Part shown: positions 14,245 through 23,226 of the stretch, piece by piece | How positions within the stretch are numbered: position 1 is the stretch's first letter | How the letters are laid out: every line of letters begins with the position of its first letter | NCBI GenBank assembly: GCA_035294265.1 | Contig: DATGLK010000059.1 | Coordinates: 1 to 33,485 of the forward strand | Source: Candidatus Binataceae bacterium | GTDB taxonomy: Bacteria; Desulfobacterota; Binatia; Binatales; Binataceae | Reading direction: 5' to 3' | Length of the DNA: 33,485 bases | The notes under the pieces: model-generated | Database searches by the model: none | What the model was told of the DNA's origin: nothing | The model's input: only the letters and a program-made list of their open reading frames with translations | Program-made: the position numbers and the translations under genes

Positions 14245-16011
14245 ATGAGCAGGAATCTTTCGCCCACGGTGATTGGACGCCAGGCGGTTATCGCCACCGA
14301 GCATTATCTCTCCGCCGCCGCCGGCGCGCGCCTGTTTGCCCGCGGTGGCAACGCGGTCGATGCTGCTGTGGCCGCCACCTTCGTCGAGGGCGTGGTCAAT
14401 CCGCACATGCACACGCTGGGCGGCGAAGCGCCGATGCTGATTCGACCCGGCGCCGGACGCCCGGTGGTATCGATCAACGGCAATACTGCCGCGCCTGCCG
14501 CCGCCACGCTGGATCGCTTTCGTGAGTTGGGGGTGACGGAAATTCCGGGCGAGGGGCTGCTGGCCGCGGGTGTGCCCGCGGCTTTGGATGCTTTGCTCAC
14601 GGTGCTGGAGCAGTTCGGCACGATGACGCTGGAGGCTGTGCTGGAGCCCGCCTTGGAGCTATGCGAGGGGGGCTTTCCCCTGCACATTGGGGTGACCGGC
14701 TCGCCTGAAGTTGCGACTACGGTGGCCGGCTCCGCGGCAACCCTGGTCGCCAACGCCGAACGCTTCCTGAAACTGTGGCCGAGCACGGGTCAACTCTACA
14801 TGCCCGCGGGCCAACTCCCACTGCCCGATACCATGATCAAGAATCCGGCGCTGGCCAATTGCTTCCGCCGTCTGCTCGATGCCGCGGCCGGCGCGCCTGC
14901 CAGCGATCGCGCGGCGGGGCTGCAGGCGGCGCGCGCGCGCTTTTATCGCGGGGATATCGCCCGCCAGATCGCCGATTGGGCGCAAGCCGGCGGCGGTTTG
15001 CTGCGGGCCGAAGATCTGGCTACCTTTCGCACCCACATCGAAGCGCCAGTCAGCATCGACTATCACGGCATCCGGGTGTGCAAGTGCGGACCGTGGTCAC
15101 AGGGGCCGGTCTTTCTGCAGCAGTTGCGCCTGCTGGAGGGCTTCGACCTGCCCGCGCTAGGCCACAACTCCGCCGATTACATTCATACCGTGGTAGAAGC
15201 GGCCAAGCTGGCGTTTGCCGATCGCAACGCCTACTACGGCGACCCGAGCGCGGTCGAGGTGCCGATGGAGGGGCTGCTTTCCCCGCGCTACGCCGAACTG
15301 CGCCGAGCCCTTGTCGATCCTCACCACGCGCTGCGCGAGCCGGCCCACCCGGGCGATCCACGCGCGATGCGGGCGTGGGCCGAGCAGCCGGGCGAGGGAC
15401 GGGGATGGGGCCGTGGCACCGTCCACGTTGCCGCCGCCGACCGGGCCGGCAATCTGATCGCAATTACCCCCAGCGGCGCTTGGATTCCCAGCTCGCCGGT
15501 AATCCCCGAGCTGGGCTTTCCCCTGGGTACGCGCCTGCAGACCTTTGTCTTGCAGGAGGGCCATCCCAACGCCCCGGCGCCGGGCAAGCGGCCGCGCACC
15601 ACGCTGTCGCCGTCGCTGGCCCTGTTCGACGATCGACGCGGAGTAGCCTTCGGTACCATGGGGGGCGATAACCAGGATCAGTGGACGCTGCAATTTTTTC
15701 TTAACCTGGTCGATTTCAAAATGGATTTGCAGGCTGCGATCGAAGCGCCGCGCTTTTCTACCTTGCACTTTGCCTCCAGCTTCAGCCCCCACGCCGCGTT
15801 GCCTGGTGTGGTTTTAGCCGAAGAGCGCATCGCGCCCGAGGTGGTCGGCGAGCTGCGCCGACGCGGCCACAGCATCGAGCTGGTGCCGGCCTACAGCGAG
15901 GGCTACGTTCTAGCGGTCTCGCAGTCCTTGGATGAAGGGCGGCTCAGCGGCGGGGCCGATCCGCGCGGCCATCTCAAAGCGGTCTTCCCCGCCTATGTTA
16001 TCGGCTGGTAG
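14245..16011 (+). CDS. Gamma-glutamyltransferase family protein (Ntn hydrolase)
   Basis: 588 residues. The N-terminal motif ATEHYLSAAAGARLFARGGNAVDAAVAATF is the usual start of GGT-fold proteins, and the large-subunit pattern continues through DYHGIRVCKCGPWSQGPVFLQQLRLLEGF. The junction reads GRGTVHVAAADRAGN, placing Thr392 where family members self-cleave and expose the nucleophile. The classical TTH is TVH here. KRPRTTLSPSLALFDDRRGV and the GGDNQDQWTLQFF region complete the small subunit. There is no signal peptide, so the enzyme is probably cytoplasmic, unlike secreted GGTs. It may cleave gamma-glutamyl or other amide bonds; the true substrate is unclear. It converges with the next gene, with only 5 bp between the stops. 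Confidence 0.9.
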   Translation: MSRNLSPTVIGRQAVIATEHYLSAAAGARLFARGGNAVDAAVAATFVEGVVNPHMHTLGGEAPMLIRPGAGRPVVSINGNTAAPAAATLDRFRELGVTEIPGEGLLAAGVPAALDALLTVLEQFGTMTLEAVLEPALELCEGGFPLHIGVTGSPEVATTVAGSAATLVANAERFLKLWPSTGQLYMPAGQLPLPDTMIKNPALANCFRRLLDAAAGAPASDRAAGLQAARARFYRGDIARQIADWAQAGGGLLRAEDLATFRTHIEAPVSIDYHGIRVCKCGPWSQGPVFLQQLRLLEGFDLPALGHNSADYIHTVVEAAKLAFADRNAYYGDPSAVEVPMEGLLSPRYAELRRALVDPHHALREPAHPGDPRAMRAWAEQPGEGRGWGRGTVHVAAADRAGNLIAITPSGAWIPSSPVIPELGFPLGTRLQTFVLQEGHPNAPAPGKRPRTTLSPSLALFDDRRGVAFGTMGGDNQDQWTLQFFLNLVDFKMDLQAAIEAPRFSTLHFASSFSPHAALPGVVLAEERIAPEVVGELRRRGHSIELVPAYSEGYVLAVSQSLDEGRLSGGADPRGHLKAVFPAYVIGW

Positions 16012-16016
16012 GTCGC

Positions 16017-16976
16017 CTAATCGAAGGGAAGAAAGATCTCTTCGATCTTTCGCGGGGCCGCGATCACGCCCTGCTCCGCCATGAAGCGGACGAAGGCTTC
16101 CAACGTCGGCCGGCAGTTCTCAAGCCCATAGGGCCACGGATCGCCGCCAAAAAGCGATTGGAACTGCGCGACCTGCTCCGCCATGAACGGCAGCATGTAG
16201 GGTAGCGAGCCCAGCCCCTCCATTTTGCGCAGTCCCAACGCCTTGGCTTGGCACAGCAATCGGTAGAAATTGCGTGCCAGCTCCGGATGGCGCTCGTGCA
16301 GTTCCCGGCGCATCACCACCATATGCAGAATCGGGAAAATTCTGGTGCGGCGGTAATATTCGCGCTCCAGTTCAAAGGGGTTGGGATACAGATGGCCCAG
16401 CTCTGGATTGGTCCACAGCGCCGCTGGCAGGCCGTTGGCCAGCAAGGCGTCGATGGCGCCTTGTTCCAGCAGTTCAACCAGGGTCTTGCCACTTTGGTCG
16501 GTTTCGATGTGCGGCGGTCTGACCATCTCAAGCATCGGGCGATTGAAACCGGCAGTGCTGGCCACCCAATGCAGGCGCGAGAGATCAACACCACCCTCGT
16601 GCTGCAGCACGGCGCGCATCCAGACCGCGTCGGCGATCGTGAAGGTCGGTGTGCCCACGCGCCGCTCCTCAAGATCCTTGGGCGTGCGGATGCCCGCCTT
16701 GCGATTGATCAGGATGAAGTGATGGCGAAAGCCGCGCGACACGAATACCGGCAGCCCCACGAACGGGCAGCCTCCCTTGCATTGGCGATAGACGAATTCG
16801 GCGATCGAATACTCGGCCGCGTCGAACTCGCCGTTGTTCATGCGTGGAAACCCCGCGCCTGAATTCTCCAGCGGGATGAAGTCCAGCTCAAAGCCCTCGG
16901 GCTTGGCTGCGCCGGTATGCAAAGGCAGCGTGCGATCGTAAAGCGCCGCCGCGAACTTAAGCGCCGTCGTGCTCAT
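16017..16976 (-). CDS. 4,5-dihydroxyphthalate decarboxylase-like / substrate-binding-fold protein
   Basis: 319 residues with a periplasmic-binding-protein fold but no signal peptide. Features include LKFAAALYDRTLPL at the start, FDAAEYSIAEFVYRQ, the central GIRTPKDLEERRVGTPTFTIADAVWMRAVLQHEGGV, and a C-terminal helix with PYGLENCRPTLEAFVRFMAEQG. This pattern is characteristic of proteins annotated as 4,5-dihydroxyphthalate decarboxylase, which form protocatechuate from the phthalate pathway, and of related ABC-type solute-binding proteins. The missing export signal favours a cytoplasmic enzyme. No phthalate dioxygenase or transporter lies nearby, so the pathway assignment is weak. GGAGGA lies upstream of the ATG at 16976. 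Confidence 0.8.
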   Translation of the reverse strand: MSTTALKFAAALYDRTLPLHTGAAKPEGFELDFIPLENSGAGFPRMNNGEFDAAEYSIAEFVYRQCKGGCPFVGLPVFVSRGFRHHFILINRKAGIRTPKDLEERRVGTPTFTIADAVWMRAVLQHEGGVDLSRLHWVASTAGFNRPMLEMVRPPHIETDQSGKTLVELLEQGAIDALLANGLPAALWTNPELGHLYPNPFELEREYYRRTRIFPILHMVVMRRELHERHPELARNFYRLLCQAKALGLRKMEGLGSLPYMLPFMAEQVAQFQSLFGGDPWPYGLENCRPTLEAFVRFMAEQGVIAAPRKIEEIFLPFD

Positions 16977-17117
16977 CAGTCCTGTTGTCCTCCCTAACTC
17001 TATAGAGCTACGCTGGCGCCCGCGGTGGGAAAAGAGGGGCTGACGGCCGGCCGCTCATTTGGCATTCAGCCGCGCTCTGATCTAGGGTGAGACTGCGTGG
17101 ACAGGAGGTAGATTACA

Positions 17118-18212
17118 ATGGCCAATTGTCTGGCGGCGGTAATAACGGCATTCAACCAGCCTCTGGAGTTGCGCCGGCTGCCCTTTCCCGAGTTGGAACC
17201 CGACTCCGCTCTGATTAAGGTTGATGCCGCCACCTTGTGCGGCACCGATGCCCATCGATGGCTGGGTCACATGGCCGAGCACACGCCGTTCATCCCGGGC
17301 CATGAGACCACCGGCACCATCGTCGAGCTGCGCGGCGAACTGTTCGGCGCGTTGCACGAACCGCTGCGAGTTGGCGACCGTGTCATCGCCTCCTATCCAT
17401 TTTGCGGCTCCTGCTATTACTGCACGGTCGCGCGCCAGCCCACCTTATGCCCCTCCGGCATCAGCTTTGGCCATCAGCCGGCCGACCAGCCGCCCTATCT
17501 ACTGGGTGGGTGCGCCGAATATCACTATTTTCCGCCGCGCTCCGGCTTTGTCCGCGTGCCCGACGAAGTCAGCGCGCCGCTGGCGGCTTCGGCGGCCTGC
17601 GCCCTGCGCACCGTGGTGCACGGCTTCGAGCAGCTTGGCGCGATTGCCAGCCATGAGACCGTTTTAATTCAGGGCGCCGGTCCGCTGGGACTATATTCGG
17701 TCGCGATGGCGCGTGACCACGGCGCGCGCCAGGTGCTGGTGATCGGTGCGCCCAAGGCGCGGCTGGAGGTGGCAAAAAGCTGGGGTGCCGACGCCGTTCT
17801 TGACTTGGATGAATGTCCCGAAGTCAAGCAGCGCCGCGCCTGGGCGTTGGATCACAGTGCCGGCCGCGGCCCCGATATCGTAATTCAATGCGCCGCCGCT
17901 AGTGCGGTGGGCGAAGGGCTGGAGATTCTGCGGCCTGGCGGCCGCTACGTCTCCATCGGTATCGGTGGACCGCCCAGCGTACCGATTTCGACCAATATCT
18001 TTCGCAAGCAGGTTCAGATCAAAACGGTCTTCATGGCCGAGCAGCGCCATTTCTACGAAGCCCTACAGTTCTTGGCCACGCGCCGCCAACATTTCCCCTT
18101 CGACAAGATCATCTCGGGTACCTATACCTTGGATCGTACCACCGACGCGCTGCGCGCGATGGCCGAGTTCCGCGAGGTCAAGCCGCTGATCTTGCCGCAG
18201 CTTGCCGCCTGA
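17118..18212 (+). CDS. Zinc-dependent medium-chain alcohol dehydrogenase
   Basis: 364 residues, with a strong AGGAGGT site before the ATG. Catalytic zinc ligands: Cys41 in CGTD and H62-E63 in PGHETTG. The structural zinc lobe has four cysteines at 96, 99, 102 and 111. The NAD(P)-binding Rossmann motif is GAGPLGLYSVAMA near 188-200, followed by VLVIGAPKARLEVAKSWGAD. Members oxidise alcohols or polyols, or reduce aldehydes, in the cytoplasm; the substrate is unknown. The amidohydrolase gene follows 42 bp downstream on the same strand with its own AAGGAG site, so the pair may be co-transcribed. It is divergent from the decarboxylase-like gene, with 141 bp between the starts. Confidence 0.93.
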   Translation: MANCLAAVITAFNQPLELRRLPFPELEPDSALIKVDAATLCGTDAHRWLGHMAEHTPFIPGHETTGTIVELRGELFGALHEPLRVGDRVIASYPFCGSCYYCTVARQPTLCPSGISFGHQPADQPPYLLGGCAEYHYFPPRSGFVRVPDEVSAPLAASAACALRTVVHGFEQLGAIASHETVLIQGAGPLGLYSVAMARDHGARQVLVIGAPKARLEVAKSWGADAVLDLDECPEVKQRRAWALDHSAGRGPDIVIQCAAASAVGEGLEILRPGGRYVSIGIGGPPSVPISTNIFRKQVQIKTVFMAEQRHFYEALQFLATRRQHFPFDKIISGTYTLDRTTDALRAMAEFREVKPLILPQLAA

Positions 18213-18254
18213 AGTTGGAAATCGAAGAAAAGCGCGCGCACAAGGAGCAAAGCA

Positions 18255-19337
18255 ATGAGCTGGCGACCCTCTATAGTGGACGGTGATGGCCATATCTTCG
18301 AGGACGGCGAGGCGATTGTGAAGTTTCTTCCCGATCCCTACCGCGATTATAAGCCAGTACTGGGGGTCTTCCCGCCGCTGGATCACATCCACAACGGCAA
18401 CTTCTCCAACCGGATCAACACTGACGAACGGCGCGCGGGTCCCACGGCGATCGGGCCGGCGCAGTGGGAGAAGTTCCTTGACGATCTGGGGCTGGAGGCT
18501 ACCGTGCTCTACCCCACCGCGGGGCTAGCTTACGGCAAAGTTATCGATCCGGAATGGGCGATCGCGCTGGCCCGCGCCTACAACGATTGGTTGGCTCATA
18601 CCTATATTCGGCGCAATCCGCGCTTTCGCGCAATGGCGCTGGTGCCGCTGCAGGAGCCACAAGCCGCGGTCATCGAATTGCAGCGCGCCGTGACCGAATT
18701 GGGGATGTGCGGCGCGATGCTGCCCTCCAATGGGCTTAAGACTCACTTGGGCGCCAAGGACTACTGGCCGCTGTACGAGGAGGCCAATCGGCTGGGTTGC
18801 GCGATCGCCATTCATGGCGGATGCCACGACAATTTCGGCTTCGACGATCTTAACGTTTTCGCTGCCGCCCACGCCTTGGGTCATCCAGCCGGTATCATGA
18901 TTTCGTTTGCCGCCATGCTCTTCAACGGCATCTTCGACCGCTTTCCCCGCATGCGGGTGGCCTTTTTGGAAGCCGGCGTGGCGGCCTACCTCACCTTGCT
19001 AGAGCGGTGCGACGAGTCCTACCGCTCCTTTCCGCAGAAAAATGGCCCTGCCTTCGACTTGCGCACCGGCGAATCGGTTGCCGACTACATCATTCGCCAA
19101 TGCCATGAAGGCCGGATAGCTTTCGGCTGCGAGGGCGACGAACTCTCGTTGCCTTTCGCGGTCAAGATTTTCGGTCCAAAGCCGTTTTTGTACTCCTCGG
19201 ATTTTCCCCACGAGGTGACCCTGGAGAGCTGCCGGCACGAAATCGAGGAATTGCTGGAGAACGAGCAGCTCAGTCGCGAGGTCAAGCAAGCCATCCTGGG
19301 CGACAACTCACGCAACTTCTACCGTCTGGGCGCCTGA
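18255..19337 (+). CDS. Amidohydrolase family 2 protein (metal-dependent, TIM barrel)
   Basis: 360 residues with AAGGAG 9 bp before the ATG. The amidohydrolase_2 family signs are the N-terminal metal motif VDGDGHIFED, the middle AIAIHGGCHD, the region FPRMRVAFLEAGVAAYL (normally F P . . . . . . E . G . . . . . . .), and the closing Asp in LYSSDFPHE. These enzymes act as decarboxylases or hydrolases on carboxylated aromatic or cyclic compounds, in the family of ACMSD and gamma-resorcylate decarboxylase. The next gene converges, with 163 bp between the stops. Pairing with the upstream alcohol dehydrogenase suggests a common catabolic step, but no substrate can be deduced. Confidence 0.92.
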   Translation: MSWRPSIVDGDGHIFEDGEAIVKFLPDPYRDYKPVLGVFPPLDHIHNGNFSNRINTDERRAGPTAIGPAQWEKFLDDLGLEATVLYPTAGLAYGKVIDPEWAIALARAYNDWLAHTYIRRNPRFRAMALVPLQEPQAAVIELQRAVTELGMCGAMLPSNGLKTHLGAKDYWPLYEEANRLGCAIAIHGGCHDNFGFDDLNVFAAAHALGHPAGIMISFAAMLFNGIFDRFPRMRVAFLEAGVAAYLTLLERCDESYRSFPQKNGPAFDLRTGESVADYIIRQCHEGRIAFGCEGDELSLPFAVKIFGPKPFLYSSDFPHEVTLESCRHEIEELLENEQLSREVKQAILGDNSRNFYRLGA

Positions 19338-19500
19338 GCTTACGGCGAGGGCGCGGACCACGCGAGGGATTTACCGGACAGCATGCTGATGGCGGGCGGT
19401 AAGACCGAATTATCGCAGGGCATGGGCGTGGAGCAAAGCGTGATGCGCCACGCGAGGCGGGATGATCTTGAGCAGGGTCGAAGTCAGGTATCCGCAAAAA

Positions 19501-20382
19501 CTATTCGCGGTTCTTGAGTTCGCCCTGCCCCATTTCATAGACCATCGCGGTCTTGGTCGCGCCAAGCATGATCCATTCCGGACATTCCAACTGCACGCAG
19601 CGATAGAACTCCTCGGACAGCTCCATCGACGAACGATGGACCCGGTTGAGGCGATCGAACTTGCATTGAAAGGCGAACTCGCCCGATAAGGACTTCTCCA
19701 GCGCCCGGCTGCGCCAGATCGCGATCGTGGCCTTGCCCTTGTAATGATGGCCGAAATGCAGGAAACCGATGGTGTTCTGCACCTCTTCAACCGCGACGTT
19801 GTTGACCAGTTCCAACTTGGTGCGCGGCCTGATATCCAACTTGCCCAGGCTCGGGAAGGCGTCGGCGATATCCTCAATCCCGTGGTCCAGCTCCAGCTTG
19901 GGCGAAATCAGCACGCAGCCGTGTGAATAGACACTGCGCATGCCGCCTAGGTGGTCGCGGGCCAGCAGCAATTCTTCTTTGAATTTAATCTCTTCATGGC
20001 CGCCCAAGCGCGGCCGGACATCGACCGCGGCGGCGGCGTTGAGGTCGGGATCGCGGTATTTGAAAGTCAGCTCGTGATCGGTACGCGGCCAGCCCTGGTC
20101 GTAAAAGGTACGCTTACGCAGGATGAAGTGGTTGTTATAGAGGTCGAATTCGGGCGTGTCATAGAACAGGACTTCGCGCACCTGGCTCTCGAAGGCGTCC
20201 TTATCCATCTCCACTTCGACGCCCAGCTTCTTGGCGGTCTTGGAGATCTGCTTCCACAGATCAAGAAAACTTTGCTTGTTGATAAAGCGCTCGGCGCGCA
20301 ACAGGATTTTGTATTCGCGATAGTGAATTACGTCGTCGGGCAGGTGGCGGGTCTCGGGTAATTCGCTGATATGCTGATCCAT
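19501..20382 (-). CDS. CYTH-like domain protein, uncharacterised
   Basis: 293 residues from the ATG at 20382; a 44-residue upstream extension in frame is Arg/Ala-rich and probably not translated. The N-terminal REYKILLRAERF, then EVLFYDTPEFDLYNNHFILRKR and HELTFKYRDP, fit the CYTH pattern YYDTxxxxLxxxxxxLRxR followed by a basic beta strand. The later stretches EEIKFKEELL and EFAFQCKFDR could supply further charged strands of a triphosphate tunnel. CYTH proteins hydrolyse triphosphates or form cyclic nucleotides. The protein is longer than simple CYTH thiamine triphosphatases, with an extra C-terminal region containing SMELSEEFYRCVQLECPEW. It has no signal peptide or membrane segment. Function is unknown. 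Confidence 0.7.
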   Translation of the reverse strand: MDQHISELPETRHLPDDVIHYREYKILLRAERFINKQSFLDLWKQISKTAKKLGVEVEMDKDAFESQVREVLFYDTPEFDLYNNHFILRKRTFYDQGWPRTDHELTFKYRDPDLNAAAAVDVRPRLGGHEEIKFKEELLLARDHLGGMRSVYSHGCVLISPKLELDHGIEDIADAFPSLGKLDIRPRTKLELVNNVAVEEVQNTIGFLHFGHHYKGKATIAIWRSRALEKSLSGEFAFQCKFDRLNRVHRSSMELSEEFYRCVQLECPEWIMLGATKTAMVYEMGQGELKNRE

Positions 20383-21057
20383 GACAAGGTTCTCGCTTTT
20401 GGCGGAATTGAATTGAGATAGCAACTCCGGATTGGAGTAGCAACACACATCGACGGCGCCCGCGGACCAGCGCGCTTTCCCAAGCAGGCCGCGCGCCGGA
20501 CGGGCAGCGACCAAAGGCCGGCCGGCGCCCGCTATCGTAGGCCGGGCGCTTGGCTTGAGGCGATGTTGGATTGGGAGTCAGCGAAGGGCTGACGCTGGAG
20601 CTGCGCTGCTCGAGCTGCCGCAGCCGATAGCGCACACCAAAGCGAAAACCCCGAACCCCAGCAAGACGCGCCAAAACGAGTGGGTTGGGCGTGGCTGGTC
20701 GCGCCAGGTGAGCCAAACGGAATTCATACTACGGCTTAAAAAATCCAGCCTCGTTTTGGTGTAAGGCGGATAGCTCATGATTATCGCTTCGCCGGCTTGC
20801 GCTATTGCTGCTCAAGTGGCGAGGGAACATGAAGGTGGAGCTAGAGTCAAATCGTTATGTACGTATATTTTAACGACAGCTGTTGTGCGGACGCTAACGG
20901 CCTGAAAGGAGTTTGGCGTAGGTTAGGACGAGCTTGCGGGTTACTAGGGTTTGCCGACGTGCTATGAGCTAACAGGCCGATTTGGCACGGGCGCATGCCA
21001 TGAACCAAGCCCAGCCGCCGGTCCCGGGCCGGCGGCGCGCAGGAAGGAGTGTCGCAA
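20383..21057. other. 675-bp divergent intergenic region
   Basis: It lies between the start of the CYTH-like gene and the CoA-transferase gene. No convincing gene is visible. The best candidate, a 66-codon leftward frame at 20578-20778 with one hydrophobic segment, lacks a ribosome binding site and a family match. An AT-rich stretch at about 20848-20882, including GTATATTTTAA and the 8-bp palindrome ACAGCTGT, may hold the promoter for the rightward CoA-transferase unit. Confidence 0.5.
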
Positions 21058-22278
21058 ATGGCAGAGCCGGTCGATCTTGCCGCAACCGCCGAGGGTGGCT
21101 CGGAGGCCCATCTTCCCCTGTCTCGCTTGACCGTGCTCGATTTGACCCTGGCCCGGGCGGGTCCGACCTGCGTGCGCCATCTTGCCGATTGGGGTGCCGA
21201 TGTCATCCGTATCGAACCGCCGGCGGTGGCCGAGGAAGACGATCGCAACAGTCGGCACAGTTCGGACTTTCAGAACCTTCATCGCAACAAGCGCGCGATC
21301 CGGCTCAATTTGAAATCGCCACGGGGGCATGCCGCTTTCATGCGGCTGGTGGGCCGTGCCGACGTGATTGTCGAAAACATGCGAGCCACAGTCAAAGAGC
21401 GGCTCAAGATCGGCTGGGATGACGTGCACGCAGTCAACCCTCGCCTCGTCTACGGCAGTATCAGCGGTTTCGGGCAGAGCGGCCCCTATCGCGCTCGCGC
21501 CGGAGTCGATCAGATTGCGCAGGGCATGGGCGGCCTGATGTCGATCACTGGCTTGCCCGGTCAAGGTCCCGTGCGGGTGGGGATTCCGATTGCCGATCTG
21601 AGCGCGGGCACGCTTCTGGCATTAGGAATTATGATTGCTTTGTTCGATCGCGAGGTCACTGGCCAGGGACGCTGGGTCCACACCAGCCTGCTGGAGGCCC
21701 AGGTCTTCATGCTCGATTTTCAAGCCACCCGCTGGCTTATCGACCACCAGGTCGCGGGCCAAGCTGGCAACGATCATCCCACCATCATTCCCCAGGGCGT
21801 GTTTCCCACCGCCGACGGTCAGATCAACATCGCGGCCGCCTCGGGCCGATTGTGGGAGCGTTTTTGCGATGCGGTCGGGCGGCCGCAGTGGAAAGACAAT
21901 CCGCGCTGGAAGACCCTGGCCGGACGCAGCGCCAACCGCGAGGAGATAAATCGCGAGATCGGTGAGGTGACCCGCCAGCGCCCCTCGGCCTACTGGGTCG
22001 AGCTGCTCGAACAGGCCGGTATTCCTTGCGGTCCGATCAATACCATCGACCAAGTTTTTGCCGATCCCCAGGTTCGCCATCTCGGGTTGGCGCGCCCGAT
22101 GCTCCATCCCACGCTGGGGCCCACCGAGGTAGTGGCTTCGGCGATCAACATATCGGGTGTCAGCAAAGAGATTCGTGGGCCCACGCCTGAGGCGGACGCG
22201 AACACCGGCGAAGTTCTACGCTGGATTGGATACAGCGACGAGGAGATTGCGCAGATGCGCAAGCGAGGCGACATCTGA
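21058..22278 (+). CDS. CaiB/BaiF-type CoA-transferase
   Basis: 406 residues from the ATG at 21058, chosen because AGGAAGGAG ends 8 bp upstream; an in-frame GTG at 21049 overlaps that site. Class III CoA-transferase marks are LTVLDLTLARAGPTCVRHLADWGADVIRIEPP at the N-terminus, LNLKSPRGHAAF, GSISGFGQSGPY, and VRVGIPIADLSAG, whose Asp (near 182) corresponds to the catalytic aspartate. These enzymes move CoA from a donor thioester to a carboxylic acid in the cytoplasm. The stop overlaps the enoyl-CoA hydratase start by one base, so the two are translationally coupled. This suggests activation of an acid followed by hydration of its enoyl-CoA form. The substrate is unknown. Confidence 0.94.
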   Translation: MAEPVDLAATAEGGSEAHLPLSRLTVLDLTLARAGPTCVRHLADWGADVIRIEPPAVAEEDDRNSRHSSDFQNLHRNKRAIRLNLKSPRGHAAFMRLVGRADVIVENMRATVKERLKIGWDDVHAVNPRLVYGSISGFGQSGPYRARAGVDQIAQGMGGLMSITGLPGQGPVRVGIPIADLSAGTLLALGIMIALFDREVTGQGRWVHTSLLEAQVFMLDFQATRWLIDHQVAGQAGNDHPTIIPQGVFPTADGQINIAAASGRLWERFCDAVGRPQWKDNPRWKTLAGRSANREEINREIGEVTRQRPSAYWVELLEQAGIPCGPINTIDQVFADPQVRHLGLARPMLHPTLGPTEVVASAINISGVSKEIRGPTPEADANTGEVLRWIGYSDEEIAQMRKRGDI

Positions 22279-23099
22279 TGGAAGTTTCAGCGCACTCTGC
22301 CGCGCGAGCCTACGCGGGCGGCAAGATGCTGGCCGCGCGCCAGGGCGCGGTTGGCACGATTACCTTCAATCAACCCGAAAAGCACAACGCCGTCTCGGTC
22401 GAGATGTGGCAGGGGCTGGCCGAGATCCTAACCGAGTTTCAGGCCGATCCCGCGTTGCGCGTGGTGATCCTGACCGGCGCCGGCGAGCGGGCGTTTGTCT
22501 CGGGTGCCGACATCAGCCAGTTCGAGCAGCAGCGCGCCGACGCCGAGGCTCAGCGCCAGTACGATCGCCTGACCGGGATCGGGCGGACGGCGCTGGCCGC
22601 CTTTTCTAAGCCGGTGATCGCGCGGATTCGCGGCTTCTGCCTGGGCGGCGGGCTGGCGATCGCGATGCAGGCCGACCTGCGCATCGCCTCCGCCGACAGC
22701 CGTCTGGGCATTCCAGCCGCACGTCTGGGGCTGGCCTACAGCCTGGAGGCGATCGCTCGCTTGATAAGCCTGGTCGGTCCGGCTCACGCCCGGATGCTGC
22801 TTTACAGCGGCCGGCGTATCGACGCTGCTGAAGCGGCTCGGATCGGGCTTATCAATCAGGTCGTTCCCACCGAGGAATTGTCCCAGGTGGTGGACGACCT
22901 GGCGGCGACCATCGCGGAAAACGCCCCGCTCTCGGTGGCCGCTTCCAAGCTGTGCGTGGAGCAATTGACTCGCGAACCCAGTGCCCGGGACGATGGCGCG
23001 ATTCAGCGCGCGATTGAGGCCTGCTTCAACAGCGCCGACTACCGCGAGGGACGCTTGGCCTTCAAGGAAAAGCGCGCGCCTCGCTTCCAGGGACGATAA
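22278..23099 (+). CDS. Enoyl-CoA hydratase/isomerase family protein
   Basis: 273 residues. The crotonase-fold marks are VGTITFNQPEKHNAVS near residue 30, the first oxyanion loop GERAFVSGADISQFE, the second oxyanion region GFCLGGGLAIAMQADLRIAS, and the AARIGLINQVVP helix near the trimer interface. At the first typical Glu position the sequence reads RLGLAYSLEAIARL, so the catalytic carboxylates are not certain and isomerase or hydrolase activity is possible. The start shares one base with the CoA-transferase stop. The two are an operon, and the next gene follows after 127 bp with its own ribosome binding site. Confidence 0.93.
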   Translation: MEVSAHSAARAYAGGKMLAARQGAVGTITFNQPEKHNAVSVEMWQGLAEILTEFQADPALRVVILTGAGERAFVSGADISQFEQQRADAEAQRQYDRLTGIGRTALAAFSKPVIARIRGFCLGGGLAIAMQADLRIASADSRLGIPAARLGLAYSLEAIARLISLVGPAHARMLLYSGRRIDAAEAARIGLINQVVPTEELSQVVDDLAATIAENAPLSVAASKLCVEQLTREPSARDDGAIQRAIEACFNSADYREGRLAFKEKRAPRFQGR

Positions 23100-23226
23100 A
23101 CATTCGGCGTCGCTCTTTGGCCGGTCCCTTACCCTGAGGCGCCGGGAATGCAACGATATAGGTTTGGTGCGAGCTGCACTCGCTTTCTCAAAGCCGAACG
23201 CAAACCCTTCACAAGGAGCAATTACG

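Noticed and set aside
13975-14412. Leftward 145-codon frame overlapping the gamma-glutamyltransferase-like gene
   Set aside because: It deeply overlaps a gene with strong family motifs and has no motif of its own.
20578-20778. Leftward 66-codon frame with one hydrophobic segment, possible small membrane protein
   Set aside because: There is no ribosome binding site, no true lipobox and no family resemblance, so it was left out of the gene list.
22981-23226. Upstream extension of the CMD-like gene into the hydratase gene
   Set aside because: It would overlap the hydratase gene by over 100 bp, while AAGGAG precedes the inner ATG at 23227.
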